DNA of 64,000 nt from Candidatus Devosia phytovorans (GCA_029202405.1 CP119312.1:4253501-4317500); one strand, 5' to 3'. Shown: positions 50,257-62,538, counted from the first letter of the stretch. Translations and numbers: made by a program. Notes: a model not told the origin generated them from the sequence alone.

Positions 50257-51522
50257 GTGGCCCGTATCGTCGTCAAGTTCGGTGGCACATCCGTTGCCAC
50301 GGTCGAACGTATCCGCCAGGCCGCGCGCCATGTGAAGCGCGAGGTCGAAGCCGGCCATGAGGTGGCCGTCGTGGTTTCCGCCATGAGCGGCAAGACCAAT
50401 GAACTGGTCGGCTGGGTCAACGAGGCCTCGGCGCTGCATGATGCGCGCGAGTATGATGCCGTGGTTGCTTCGGGCGAGCAGGTCACCGCCGGCCTGATGG
50501 CTATCGTTCTCAGTGAAATGGGCATCCAGTCGCGCTCTTTCGCCGGCTGGCAGGTGCCGATCCATACCGATGACGCGCATGGCGCGGCCCGTATCACCGG
50601 CATCGATCCGACCGAACTCGACAAGCGCATGAAGGACGGCTGGGTGCCGGTGATCACCGGCTTCCAGGGTATTTCCCCGCATGGCCGCGTCACGACGCTG
50701 GGCCGCGGTGGTTCCGATACCTCGGCGGTGGCGGTGGCGGCGGCGGTCGGTGCCGATCGCTGCGATATCTATACGGATGTGGACGGCGTTTACACGACCG
50801 ACCCGCGCATCGTGCCCAAGGCGCAGCGCCTCACCAAGATTTCCTTCGAGGAAATGCTGGAAATGGCCTCTTTGGGTGCCAAGGTGCTGATGATCCGTTC
50901 GGTTGAAATGGCCATGGCGCACAAGGTGCGCCTCTTGGTACGCTCGACTTTCGATGACCCGGATGCGCCCCAGATCGGGCCGGACGGGCTGCCGGGCGTT
51001 CCCGGCACTTTGGTTTGCGATGAGGATGAGATCGTGGAAAAGCAGATCGTTTCGGGCGTGACGCTCGCCAAGGCGGAAGCCAAGATTACCCTCCGCGACG
51101 TCAAGGACAATCCGGGCGTTGCCGCAGGCGTGTTCGGTACCCTGGCCGACCAGGGCATTGTCGTCGACATGATCGTGCAGAATATTGCCGACGATGGCGC
51201 CACCACAGACATCACCTTCACGGTGCCGGACAGCGAATATGACAAGGCGATCAAGGCGCTGCAGAATGCCGGCGACAAGATCGAATATGGCCGGCTTTCC
51301 GGTTCCAAGGGCGGGGCAAAGGTGTCGGTCGTGGGCGTGGGCATGCGCAGCCATGCCGGTGTTGCCAGCTCGATGTTTAAAGCCCTGGCCGACAAGGGCA
51401 TCAATATTCAACTGATCACGACTTCGGAAATCAAGACCTCGGTTCTGATTGATGAACAATATGCCGAGCTTGCGGTTCGCGCTCTGCACACCTATTACGG
51501 TTTGGACAAGAAGGACGCCTGA
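50257..51522 (+). CDS. lysC: Aspartate kinase
   Basis: 421 residues from GTG at 50257, giving the family start ARIVVKFGGTSVA; GGGAAG lies upstream. The kinase domain is followed by two ACT domains (residues about 270-415: GVAAGVFGTLADQGIVVDMI and MRSHAGVASSMFKALADKGI), the feedback site for lysine and/or threonine. First step of lysine, methionine and threonine synthesis. ptsP follows after 68 bases in the same direction. Confidence 0.97.
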   Translation: MARIVVKFGGTSVATVERIRQAARHVKREVEAGHEVAVVVSAMSGKTNELVGWVNEASALHDAREYDAVVASGEQVTAGLMAIVLSEMGIQSRSFAGWQVPIHTDDAHGAARITGIDPTELDKRMKDGWVPVITGFQGISPHGRVTTLGRGGSDTSAVAVAAAVGADRCDIYTDVDGVYTTDPRIVPKAQRLTKISFEEMLEMASLGAKVLMIRSVEMAMAHKVRLLVRSTFDDPDAPQIGPDGLPGVPGTLVCDEDEIVEKQIVSGVTLAKAEAKITLRDVKDNPGVAAGVFGTLADQGIVVDMIVQNIADDGATTDITFTVPDSEYDKAIKALQNAGDKIEYGRLSGSKGGAKVSVVGVGMRSHAGVASSMFKALADKGINIQLITTSEIKTSVLIDEQYAELAVRALHTYYGLDKKDA

Positions 51523-51590
51523 TCTCCCGCCACGGAGATTGAGCCGCGTCCATTGCAGGGGGGCGGCTGTGCGGGCCGTCTAGGGGTTAG

Positions 51591-53858
51591 ATGGGAACGA
51601 CCATAGGCGGCCCGAGGGTGCTGCTGCGGCAATTGCGCGAGACAATGGCGGAGCAGCTGGCTTCGCAGGCGCGGCTCGACAAGATCGTTTCTCTCATCGC
51701 CGAGAATATGCGGGCTGATGTCTGCTCCTTCTATGTGCTGCGCGACGACGGCGCGCTGGAGCTGTTTGCCTCCAAGGGCCTGGCCGCCGAATCGGTGCAT
51801 ATGACCACGCTTCGCCTTGGCGAGGGCCTTGTGGGCCTCATCGCGGCGGAAGCCGAACCCCTCAGCCTCGACGATGCGCCCAGCCATCCCGGCTTTGCCT
51901 ATCGGCCAGAAACCGGCGAGGACAAATATAATTCATTCCTTGGCGTGCCGGTGCTGCGGGCCGGGCAAACGCTGGGCGTTCTGGTGGTGCAGAATGCCGA
52001 CCATCGCCATTATGGCGAGGACGAGACCGAGGCGATGCTGACTACGGCCACAATCCTGGCCGAGATGATCGCCACCTCGGATTTCGACAACCTGATCAAG
52101 CCGGGGTCCGATATCGATCTCAGGCGTCCCCGCATGTTTAATGGCGTAAGTTTTACCGACGGCATTGCGCTGGGCACGGTGGTTCTGCACGATCCGCGCG
52201 TCGTCGTGTCCAACTTCATCGCCGAGGATACTGACGCCGAAAAGGTGCGGCTCGAATCGGCGCTGGAAAAGATGCGCGTCTCGATCGACGCCATGCTCGA
52301 CCACGGCGACATGGCCGGCGGCAGCGATCACCGCGAAATCCTCGAAACCTATCGCATGTTCGCCAATGACCGGGGCTGGGTACACCGCCTCAGCGAGGCG
52401 ATCGACAATGGTCTTTCGGCAGAAGCCGCCGTCGAGCGCGTGCAGAACGATACGCGCGCGCGCATGCTGCGCCAGACCGATCCCTATATCCGCGACCGGC
52501 TGCATGATCTCGACGACCTGGCCAACCGCCTGCTGCGCGTGTTGACCGGCGATGGCCTGGCGCTGGGCAAGAAGAATCTGCCCGACAATGCGATCCTTGT
52601 GGCCCGTAACATGGGCCCGGCGGAGCTGCTCGAATATGACCGCACCAAGCTGCGCGGCGTGGTGCTGGAAGAAGGCGGCACGACCGCCCATGTCGCCATT
52701 GTCGCGCGGTCGCTGGGCATGGTGGCGGTCGGGCAGGCGCAGTCGATCGTCTCGATGTGCGAAAGCGGCGACGACATCATTCTCGATGGTCCGGCCGGGA
52801 TCGTACACCTGCGCCCGACGCCCGATATCGAACAGACCTATGTCGACAAGGTGCGCGTCACGGCCAAGCGGCGCGCGCATTATGCCGCGCTCAAGGACAA
52901 GCCTTCCATCACCACCGATGGCGTGGCGATCACCCTGTTGCACAATTCGGGCCTCGTGGCCGACCTGCCGATGCTCGACGATACCGGGGCATCTGGCGTC
53001 GGCCTGTTCCGCACCGAATTGCAGTTCATGATCGCGTCCAAACTGCCCCGTCTCGAAGAACAGCGCGAGCTTTATGCCGAGGCCATGGCGATTGCCGGGG
53101 AACGCCCGGTGGTGTTCCGTCTGCTCGATATCGGCGGCGACAAGGTTTTGCCCTACCAGCGCTCGATGACCGAGGAAAATCCGGCCATGGGATTTCGGTC
53201 GATCCGGCTGGGCCTCGAGCGTCCGGGCCTGTTGCGCACGCAGGTGCGCGCGCTGCTGCTGGCGGCCGATGGACGGCCGCTGAAGATCCTCGTGCCCATG
53301 GTCACCGAGACCTTCGAATTCATGCAGGCAAAACTGGTCGTGCAGAAGGAAGTCGAACGGCTCAAGCGTCAGGGCAAGGCGATCCCGAGCCGGCTTGAGC
53401 TCGGCGTCATGGTGGAAGTGCCCTCCCTGCTGTTCGAACTCGACCAGCTCCTGCCCGAGGCGGACTTCGTTTCCATCGGCTCTAATGATCTCGTGCAGTT
53501 CCTGACCGCGTCCGACCGCGCCAATCCGCGCGTGGCCAAGAATTACGACCCCATCGGCATGCCGCGCCTGCGGGCCATCCGCATGGTGGTCGATGCCGCG
53601 CGCCGCTACAATATCCCGATCACCATGTGCGGCGAACTGGCCGGCAAGCCTCTTGAGGCTCTAGCCCTCATGTCGATCGGCATGACGCGGCTCTCCATGG
53701 GCCCGGCGTCGATCGGGCCGATCAAGGAGCTGGTGCTCAATCTTGATCTCAAGCCCATCCAGATGTCGGTCAATGCGGCGCTCAGCGACGGGGCCGACGG
53801 GGTCACCATCCGGCAGCTGCTGCAGGAATGGATCGAAAAGCAGAATCTGCCGGTTTAG
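51591..53858 (+). CDS. ptsP: PTS-Ntr enzyme I (phosphoenolpyruvate-protein phosphotransferase)
   Basis: 755 residues. An N-terminal GAF domain (about 15-160) is followed by the EI swivelling domain with the phospho-His H367 in GGTTAHVAIVARS and the PEP-binding barrel (FRLLDIGGDKVLPY, GIGSNDLVQF-like SIGSNDLVQFLTASDR, MCGELAGKPL). It starts the PTS-Ntr phosphate relay (PtsP-NPr-EIIA), which in this group adjusts nitrogen, potassium and carbon metabolism. Its GAF domain senses glutamine in some relatives. Position after lysC is conserved. Confidence 0.97.
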   Translation: MGTTIGGPRVLLRQLRETMAEQLASQARLDKIVSLIAENMRADVCSFYVLRDDGALELFASKGLAAESVHMTTLRLGEGLVGLIAAEAEPLSLDDAPSHPGFAYRPETGEDKYNSFLGVPVLRAGQTLGVLVVQNADHRHYGEDETEAMLTTATILAEMIATSDFDNLIKPGSDIDLRRPRMFNGVSFTDGIALGTVVLHDPRVVVSNFIAEDTDAEKVRLESALEKMRVSIDAMLDHGDMAGGSDHREILETYRMFANDRGWVHRLSEAIDNGLSAEAAVERVQNDTRARMLRQTDPYIRDRLHDLDDLANRLLRVLTGDGLALGKKNLPDNAILVARNMGPAELLEYDRTKLRGVVLEEGGTTAHVAIVARSLGMVAVGQAQSIVSMCESGDDIILDGPAGIVHLRPTPDIEQTYVDKVRVTAKRRAHYAALKDKPSITTDGVAITLLHNSGLVADLPMLDDTGASGVGLFRTELQFMIASKLPRLEEQRELYAEAMAIAGERPVVFRLLDIGGDKVLPYQRSMTEENPAMGFRSIRLGLERPGLLRTQVRALLLAADGRPLKILVPMVTETFEFMQAKLVVQKEVERLKRQGKAIPSRLELGVMVEVPSLLFELDQLLPEADFVSIGSNDLVQFLTASDRANPRVAKNYDPIGMPRLRAIRMVVDAARRYNIPITMCGELAGKPLEALALMSIGMTRLSMGPASIGPIKELVLNLDLKPIQMSVNAALSDGADGVTIRQLLQEWIEKQNLPV

Positions 53859-53939
53859 CGAGCACGCTTGATGTTGGGCGCCGTGGCCTTTACACGCCAC
53901 GGATCGATATATGAGCGCTTGGCGCGAAAGACGAATTCA

Positions 53940-55016
53940 ATGGCATCTCTACCCCAGGACAAGCTCGACGCGCTCGAAACGCGCTTCCAATATGTCGAGG
54001 CATCCCTGTCAGGCGGTGCAGGTCCGGACGAATTCGTCAAATTCTCCAAGGAACATGCCGAACTCGCCCCGATCGTCGGCGAGATCCGCGCCTATAACAA
54101 GGCGCTGAGCGATCGCGACGAGGCCGAGGCGCTGCTCAAGAGCGGCGACAAGGACATGGCCGAAATGGCCGAAGCCGAGATCGAAGAGCTCGACGGAAAG
54201 ATCGAGACGCTGTTCCAGTCCATCCGCATTCTCCTCCTGCCCAAGGACGAGGCCGACGAAAAGTCGATCATCCTCGAAATCCGCGGCGGCACGGGTGGCG
54301 ACGAGGCGGCGCTGTTCGCCGGTGATCTCTTCCGCATGTACGAGCGCTATGCCCAGAACCATGGCTGGAAGGTCACGGTGATGGAGGAAAGCCCGGGCGA
54401 AATGGGCGGCTTCAAGGAAATCATCGCCAATGTCTCAGGCAAGGGCGTCTATGCGCGGATGAAGTTCGAATCGGGCGTGCATCGCGTGCAGCGCGTGCCG
54501 GCGACCGAAGGCTCGGGGCGTATCCATACCTCCGCTGCCACCGTCGCCGTGCTGCCGGAAGTCGAAGACATCGATATCGAAATCCGCAACGAGGATATCC
54601 GCATCGATACGATGCGCGCCTCGGGCGCCGGTGGCCAGCACGTCAACACCACCGACTCGGCGGTCCGCATCACCCATATCCCCACCGGCATTGTCGTCAC
54701 CTCGGCGATGAAGAGCCAGCACCAGAACCGCGCCCAGGCCATGGTCGTGCTGCGCTCGCGCCTCTATGAAATGCAGCGCGAAGAACGTGACTCGGCCCGC
54801 TCCGCCGAGCGCAAGGGGCAGGTGGGTTCGGGCGATCGTTCCGAGCGCATCCGCACCTATAATTTCCCGCAAGGCCGCGTCACCGATCACCGCATCAACC
54901 TGACGCTCTACAAGCTCGACAAGGTCATCACCGGCGAAGCGCTGGATGAGTTGATCGAAGCGCTGATCACCACGAGCCAGGCCGAACAGCTCGCGGCGAT
55001 GGAAATGCCGAACTGA
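53940..55016 (+). CDS. prfA: Peptide chain release factor 1
   Basis: 358 residues from ATG at 53940. Contains the GGQ motif (GAGGQHVNTTDSAVRITHIP) near residue 233 and the RF1 codon-recognition loop region (PXT type, RVPATEGSGRIHTSAATVAV). It recognises UAA and UAG. A 7-bp hairpin (CCGTGGC / GCCACGG, 53881-53902) lies 38 bases upstream. Its stop overlaps the presumed start of prmC, whose product methylates the GGQ glutamine. Confidence 0.98.
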   Translation: MASLPQDKLDALETRFQYVEASLSGGAGPDEFVKFSKEHAELAPIVGEIRAYNKALSDRDEAEALLKSGDKDMAEMAEAEIEELDGKIETLFQSIRILLLPKDEADEKSIILEIRGGTGGDEAALFAGDLFRMYERYAQNHGWKVTVMEESPGEMGGFKEIIANVSGKGVYARMKFESGVHRVQRVPATEGSGRIHTSAATVAVLPEVEDIDIEIRNEDIRIDTMRASGAGGQHVNTTDSAVRITHIPTGIVVTSAMKSQHQNRAQAMVVLRSRLYEMQREERDSARSAERKGQVGSGDRSERIRTYNFPQGRVTDHRINLTLYKLDKVITGEALDELIEALITTSQAEQLAAMEMPN

Positions 55017-55867
55017 GCGACACTCCCGCCATCGGCGCGCTGTGGCGCGGCTGGCGCGATGTGCTGAGCCGGCTGGGCTTTGCCAGTGCGGCGCTTGATG
55101 CAAAATTGCTGACCGGCCATGCGCTTGGCTACTCCACCCTCGATCTGGCCCTGCGCGAGAACGAGCCTGTCGATGAGGCCGCAGCAGCTCTCGTCGCCGA
55201 GCTCATCCGCCGCCGCATGACCGGCGAATCCGTCGCCCGCATCATCGGACACCGGGAATTCTACGGCCTCGATTTCCTTCTCAACGCAGCGACCCTCGAG
55301 CCGCGCCCGGAAACGGAAATGCTGGTCGACCTGGGCCTCGGCGCTTTGCCCGCAGGCGGGCGGCTGCTCGATCTGGGCACCGGCACAGGCTGCATTCCCA
55401 TTGCCATACTCGCCAACCAGCCCGATGCCTCGGGGATTGCTGTTGACCTCAGTGTCGTGGCCCTCGACGCGGCCCAAGCCAATGCGAAACAGCATGGTCT
55501 GGGCAACCGCCTTGCCTTGCGCCCCGGCTCATGGTTCGAACCGCTCGAACCGGGCCAAAAGTTCGATCTCATCACCTCCAACCCGCCCTATATCACCTCC
55601 GCCGTCGTCGAGACGCTGGAGCCCGAGGTCAGGGATTTCGACCCCCGACTGGCGCTGGATGGCGGCCCCGATGGCCTCGCGCCCTATCGCATCATTGCGC
55701 GCGAGGCTGGCGCCTTCCTCAAGCCCAATGGGCACCTGCTGCTCGAGATCGGCTACGATCAGGGCGCGGCCGTCAGTGCGCTTCTGCTCGAGGCCGGTTT
55801 CGAGGATGTAACGGTGCATCGCGATCTGGCGGGGCTTGATCGTGTGGTCGCGGCGCACCACATTTAG
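55013..55867 (+). CDS. prmC: Release factor glutamine methyltransferase (probable CTG start)
   Basis: 284 residues if translation begins at CTG 55013. SAM-binding LLDLGTGTGCIPIAILANQ and the catalytic NPPY (ITSNPPYITS) are intact. The 16 residues before the first standard start (GTG 55061) read SDTPAIGALWRGWRDV and continue the usual PrmC N-terminal helix, so they are almost surely translated. CTGA, overlapping the prfA stop, replaces the common ATGA. It methylates Gln of the GGQ motif in RF1 and RF2. Confidence 0.92.
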   Translation: MSDTPAIGALWRGWRDVLSRLGFASAALDAKLLTGHALGYSTLDLALRENEPVDEAAAALVAELIRRRMTGESVARIIGHREFYGLDFLLNAATLEPRPETEMLVDLGLGALPAGGRLLDLGTGTGCIPIAILANQPDASGIAVDLSVVALDAAQANAKQHGLGNRLALRPGSWFEPLEPGQKFDLITSNPPYITSAVVETLEPEVRDFDPRLALDGGPDGLAPYRIIAREAGAFLKPNGHLLLEIGYDQGAAVSALLLEAGFEDVTVHRDLAGLDRVVAAHHI

Positions 55868-56210
55868 CGTCAAATGAAGAGGCCCCGCGGGGTCCGCTAC
55901 AATTAGTGCTTCCCAATAGAGCGCGAACCTTGTAGTTTGCTTGCAGCTGTCAACGGCGCTTCATGAGCGCCACGGCGACTAGCCATCCGACATATCCATC
56001 GGCTGCAAGGCGCAGCGCGGTTCTCGCAGAGGCGGGAACGACGCGGGATGGGTTCGGAACGCCGTCAGACGGTTCGGTCTTCATGAAGCCAAGTTAGACC
56101 CGGTTTGCGAAAGCCACGATGGCTTTCATCCCGGAATGGCCCGACCAGGCAGGGTGCCGGTCCGCCAGCAGTGTGACGCTTATTTTTCTAGAGTTAGATA
56201 AAGCGACCAG
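55868..56210. other. Leader region of the DUF4167 gene with several dyads
   Basis: 343 bp without a gene. It contains CCCCGCGGGG just after prmC (about 55883-55892), GGCGCT-N5-AGCGCC (near 55955-55972), and GAAAGCC-ACGAT-GGCTTTC (56109-56127). No convincing promoter could be placed. A long structured leader for the DUF4167 mRNA or a separate small RNA is possible. Confidence 0.45.
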
Positions 56211-56984
56211 ATGAGACCCAATAACCAGAATAACAAGAATCGGCAGCGCGGCCGCAATGGTGGCCGCAAGCACGTCAATCCGCTGTCCCGCAATTTCGAG
56301 AGCAACGGCCCGGACGTGAAGGTGCGCGGCAATGCCGCCCATATCGCCGAGAAATATCTGCAGCTCGCCCGCGACGCCCAGTCGAGCGGCGACTCGGTGA
56401 TGGCCGAGAATTACCTGCAGCATGCCGAGCATTATTTCCGCATCGTTTCGAGCGCCCAGCAGGCCCAAAATGGCCAGCGTCCGGACGGTCAGGATGATGA
56501 TTTCGACGATGATATGCCGGATATGAATTCGCGCTTCGCATCGCCCCAGCCGCAGCAGCAGCCGCAGTATCAGCCCGCTGAAGGCGAGGAGCAGCCCGCC
56601 GCCGAGGGTGGCGAGCAGCCAAGCCAGCAGCAGGGCGAACAGCGTCCGCGCCAGGAAGGCGAGCGTCCGCCGCGCGGTGATCGTCGTGATCGCAATCGCA
56701 ATCGCGAGCGCTTCCGCCCCGAAGGCGAAGTGCAGCAGCTCCCGGTTCCGACCGCCGCTGCCGAGCAGCCCGTCATTGCCGATGCTCCAGTCGAAGCTGC
56801 GGCACCCGCCGCTCCGGTCGAGGCAGCTGTTGAAGGTGAAGACAGGGCTGCAAAGCCGCGCGAACGCCGTCCGCGCCGTCGCCGTCCGGCCGCCGGTGAA
56901 GGCGACCTCGCCAACAGCGACCAGCCTGACGTTGGTGGCCTGCCGGCCTTCCTGACCGGCGGCGCGACCAACGCAGCCGAGTAA
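56211..56984 (+). CDS. DUF4167-domain protein
   Basis: 257 residues. The N-terminal DUF4167 domain (1-80) is RNQ-rich, then VRGNAAHIAEKYLQLARDAQ and GDSVMAENYLQHAEHYFRIV. The rest is low-complexity and probably disordered: Gln/Pro/Glu-rich, then Arg-rich (RGDRRDRNRNRERFRPEGEV), then Ala/Pro-rich. The composition suggests RNA or nucleoid binding, but the function is not known. Conserved downstream of prmC in related genomes. Ends at a strong two-way terminator. Confidence 0.9.
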   Translation: MRPNNQNNKNRQRGRNGGRKHVNPLSRNFESNGPDVKVRGNAAHIAEKYLQLARDAQSSGDSVMAENYLQHAEHYFRIVSSAQQAQNGQRPDGQDDDFDDDMPDMNSRFASPQPQQQPQYQPAEGEEQPAAEGGEQPSQQQGEQRPRQEGERPPRGDRRDRNRNRERFRPEGEVQQLPVPTAAAEQPVIADAPVEAAAPAAPVEAAVEGEDRAAKPRERRPRRRRPAAGEGDLANSDQPDVGGLPAFLTGGATNAAE

Positions 56985-56999
56985 GCTGTGTGAGAATTG

Positions 57000-57031
57000 A
57001 AAAAGGCCGGGCAGCAATGCCCGGCCTTTTT
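57000..57031. terminator. Bidirectional terminator between convergent genes
   Basis: 14-bp perfect stem AAAAAGGCCGGGCA / TGCCCGGCCTTTTT with loop GCAA, giving a T-run on both strands. Confidence 0.93.
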
Positions 57032-57035
57032 GTTT

Positions 57036-57749
57036 TCAGATCGGCGCCACCTCGCGCGTGGTGCCCATGGCGTATCTGGCGAGGATTGTATCGAGCCAGA
57101 GGCCTGGTGTGCCCTTGGGTCGCTGATGCGGGGCGAAAGGCAGCATGACCGCGTCGAGCGCTTCCATCGTGTCGAGCAGAGTGAGGCGATCCTCCGCAGA
57201 CAGGAGGCTTTTGCGGCCTTCCTCAGTGAGATGGAGAATGCCGGCGCGGCGGCAAGTCTTGGTCACGACATGATGGCCATCCCAGATGCGCAGGCAAACG
57301 CCATAGCCGCCGTCCAGCCAGTCGTTCAATTCGGCAATGCCGACGGAGTCGATCTGCGTATCGTCCGGTTCGCCGTTGCGGAAGGCCTGCGGATAGCCGA
57401 GACTGGCATAGGGGTCGGCCAACAGGGCTTGGCGGAAATCGCTCAGGAATTTTGCCTGAAACTGGCGGGCTGCGTATTCCGGGTCGAGGCTGGCCGCACG
57501 GCGGATCCACCATGCCGCAGCCGGATGATACCAGTGCTGCGCCTCTCCTTCGGCTGGCCCATTGTGCTCACCGCCGATCGGACTGCTGAACGTGCCATTG
57601 GGCCAGATGGAATAGATCGGACCCGGAATGGCGCGGGCGGCAATCAGCGCCCGTATCCGGTCTGCGTCCGTTCCGGCAAGTTCGGCAAGTTCGTTGAGCC
57701 GCACGAAATACCGCTCGACATAAAGCTGCAATTGTTCGGTTTCGGTCAT
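57036..57749 (-). CDS. Uncharacterised protein (possibly DUF6058-like)
   Basis: 237 residues. It begins TEQLQLYVERYFVRLNELAE and LAGTDADRIRALIAARAIPG, a helical, helix-turn-helix-like start. The middle has WYHPAAAWWIRRAASLDPEY, and the C-terminal half CLRIWDGHHVVTKTCRRAGI and LLDTMEALDAVMLPFAPHQR. It resembles my memory of DUF6058, but I am not sure. No signal peptide. It is a single gene convergent with DUF4167. Confidence 0.7.
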   Translation of the reverse strand: MTETEQLQLYVERYFVRLNELAELAGTDADRIRALIAARAIPGPIYSIWPNGTFSSPIGGEHNGPAEGEAQHWYHPAAAWWIRRAASLDPEYAARQFQAKFLSDFRQALLADPYASLGYPQAFRNGEPDDTQIDSVGIAELNDWLDGGYGVCLRIWDGHHVVTKTCRRAGILHLTEEGRKSLLSAEDRLTLLDTMEALDAVMLPFAPHQRPKGTPGLWLDTILARYAMGTTREVAPI

Positions 57750-57947
57750 GCTTACCCCCCGGCGCCGATCCTAATCCACGGACCGGGCTGTGCAAGTCTG
57801 CCGGTCTCCCTCTTTCTTCCGAAAATATCCTCACCATATATGACGCGTGATGGAGCAGCGCCGAATGTCGGGCGTTCCATCTCACGACGCTTCGCCGCGT
57901 GTTTCGGTGCCTTCGGGGCCGGGCAGCGGGCAGAATTGGAGAGTTGA

Positions 57948-60560
<2,613 letters not shown>

Positions 60561-60572
60561 TCAAACTTACTC

Positions 60573-60601
60573 AAGGGGCCGGTCGAAAGATTGGCCCTTT
60601 T
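60573..60601 (+). terminator. Terminator of clpB
   Basis: AAGGGGCCGGTC-GAAA-GATTGGCCCTTTT forms a stem with one bulged base and G-T pairs, followed by TTTT, 13 bases after the stop codon. Confidence 0.75.
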
Positions 60602-60660
60602 GCATTGCCGGCTTCGGTCACATGAGATAGAACGTAACAAGAACATTCGAGGGGCGCGGC

Positions 60661-60999
60661 ATGGCTGACAAGATCGACTATATCGAATTTCCATCCACCA
60701 ACCGGGTGCAGAGCAGCGCCTTCTTTCAGGCGGCTTTTGGCTGGGGCGTGGTCAGCTATGGTCCCGACTACGACGCCCTTACCGATGCCGGCATTGATGG
60801 CGGGATCGATCAGGCTCCCGAGAAGGTCGCGGCCACCATGGCGATCATCCGCACCACAGATCTCGACGATGCCGAGCGCCGGGTCATAACAGCCGGCGGC
60901 AGCATCACCCGGCCCCAGTTCGATTTTCCCGGCGGCCGACGCTTCCATTTCCGCGAGCCGGGCGGAAACGAGATGGCGGTCTATATTTCGAGGGAATAG
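60661..60999 (+). CDS. VOC-family (glyoxalase-like) protein
   Basis: 112 residues, a single VOC module: KIDYIEFPSTNRVQSSAFFQ, AAFGWGVVSYGPDYDAL, and FREPGGNEMAVYISRE with the C-terminal Glu metal ligand. No His at the N-terminal ligand position (DYIEFP), so a metal site, if present, is altered. Substrate unknown. It lies 30 bases before the DHA2 transporter gene, probably in one operon. Confidence 0.85.
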   Translation: MADKIDYIEFPSTNRVQSSAFFQAAFGWGVVSYGPDYDALTDAGIDGGIDQAPEKVAATMAIIRTTDLDDAERRVITAGGSITRPQFDFPGGRRFHFREPGGNEMAVYISRE

Positions 61000-61029
61000 T
61001 CTGCGCGTACCCATCAGCCGGATCGCCCC

Positions 61030-62505
61030 ATGCCCCAGAATATCGCCGCCCCCGACAGCCGTCGCTTTGTCCTCGTGGCGGCGATCCTTGCATCGAGCAT
61101 GGGCTTCATCGATGGTTCGGTGATTTCCATCGCCATTCCGGCCATCCGTGCCGATCTCGGCGCGACGCTGGGCGATGCGCAATGGATCAGCAATGGGTAT
61201 CTGCTATTCCTGTCCGCACTGATCCTGCTTGGAGGCGCGGCAGGGGATCGCTTCGGTCTGCGCAAGGTATTTGGCCTAGGCATTGTGGTTTTTGTTGCAG
61301 CCTCGTTGGTCTGTGCCATTGCCCCAGCGCCGCTGATCCTCATCATTGCCCGCGCGGTCCAGGGCATGGGCGCGGCCTTCATGGTGCCCGGCAGTCTGGC
61401 CATCATCGCCAAAGCCTATCCGCGCGAGGAGCGCGGAAAAGCCATCGGCATCTGGGCCGCAGCCTCCTCGCTCACCTCCATTGCCGGTCCGATCATCGGG
61501 GGGTTCCTCCTGACCGCCCTGGGGGACTGGAGCTGGCGGCTGGTCTTTGCCGTCAACCTGCCCCTCGGCCTGATTGCGCTCGCGTTGCTCTGGTTCAAGG
61601 TTGCGCCCGACCAGCCCGAAGCGGGCAGGCGGCTCGACGTCGTCGGGGCCACTCTTGCAACGTTCGCCCTGATGCTGATCGCCTATGGCCTCACCGGCGA
61701 TGGCAGTGAAAGCGTCCCGCCCCTGTCGCACACGATCCTTTGGTGCGGAGCGGGGCTGGTGCTCACCGCAGGGTTTCTGTTCTGGGAACATCGCAGCAAA
61801 GCGCCGATGTTGCCGCTGCGTCTTTTTGCCAGCCGCGGTTTCTCCGGCGCCAATGGTCTGACCTTTGCGCTTTATTTCGCTCTGGGCGGCACCATGTTCT
61901 TCCTGCCCATGACCATGATCGGCGGCTGGGGCGAAACGCCGGCCACGGTGTCGCTCGCTCTCCTGCCCATGGGCATTCTGCTCACCGCGCTCTCTTCCTT
62001 CAGCGGCGCCTGGTCTGATCGCTTCGGTCCTGGGCCGTTGATCGCCCTGGGCTCGCTGATCGTCGCTTTGGCTTTCACCCTGCTGGGGCTGACCGCGCCA
62101 CTGCACAATGTCTGGGGTGCCGTCCTGCCCTCGATCGCGCTGCTGGGCCTGGGTATGGGGCTGGTGGTATCGCCGCTGTCGACGGCAGTCATGACGTCGG
62201 TCGACGATAGCGAAACCGGCATCGCCTCGGGCGTCAACAATGCAGTGGCGCGCGTTGCCGGTCTCTTTGCCGTCGCCTTTCTTGGCGCGGTGGTGGCGCA
62301 GGTGTTCGAACAGGGGCTGGGCGAACTGGCCGAGCTCTCGATCTTTTTCGGTATCCCGGCGGCAGGGCTCAGCCAACCGCAAGAAGTCGTCAAGCTTGCT
62401 GCGACCGATTCCGCCTTTGCCGTTGTCTGCTACATCACCGCCGGATTGAGCCTGGTGTCAGCCGCCGTGGCCTGGTTCACGCTCGATCGCAAGGCGGCTT
62501 CATAA
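61030..62505 (+). CDS. MFS drug exporter of the DHA2 (14-helix) family
   Basis: 491 residues with about 14 transmembrane helices. Motif A-like GDRFGLRKVFGLGI after helix 2, motif C-like PGSLAIIAKAYPREERGKAI and GIWAAASSLTSIAGPIIGGF are typical of EmrB/QacA. It should export a toxic compound using the proton gradient. No MarR or TetR regulator adjoins. Convergent with the M23 gene. Confidence 0.93.
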   Translation: MPQNIAAPDSRRFVLVAAILASSMGFIDGSVISIAIPAIRADLGATLGDAQWISNGYLLFLSALILLGGAAGDRFGLRKVFGLGIVVFVAASLVCAIAPAPLILIIARAVQGMGAAFMVPGSLAIIAKAYPREERGKAIGIWAAASSLTSIAGPIIGGFLLTALGDWSWRLVFAVNLPLGLIALALLWFKVAPDQPEAGRRLDVVGATLATFALMLIAYGLTGDGSESVPPLSHTILWCGAGLVLTAGFLFWEHRSKAPMLPLRLFASRGFSGANGLTFALYFALGGTMFFLPMTMIGGWGETPATVSLALLPMGILLTALSSFSGAWSDRFGPGPLIALGSLIVALAFTLLGLTAPLHNVWGAVLPSIALLGLGMGLVVSPLSTAVMTSVDDSETGIASGVNNAVARVAGLFAVAFLGAVVAQVFEQGLGELAELSIFFGIPAAGLSQPQEVVKLAATDSAFAVVCYITAGLSLVSAAVAWFTLDRKAAS

Positions 62506-62510
62506 GCGGA

Positions 62511-62532
62511 CATCCCCGCCGCAGCGGGGATG
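62511..62532. terminator. Stem-loop between convergent genes
   Basis: CATCCCCGC-CGCA-GCGGGGATG, a 9-bp perfect stem right after the transporter stop codon and 7 bases before the end of the M23 gene. No T-run, but the position between convergent genes fits a terminator. Confidence 0.5.
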
Positions 62533-62538
62533 AGATAT

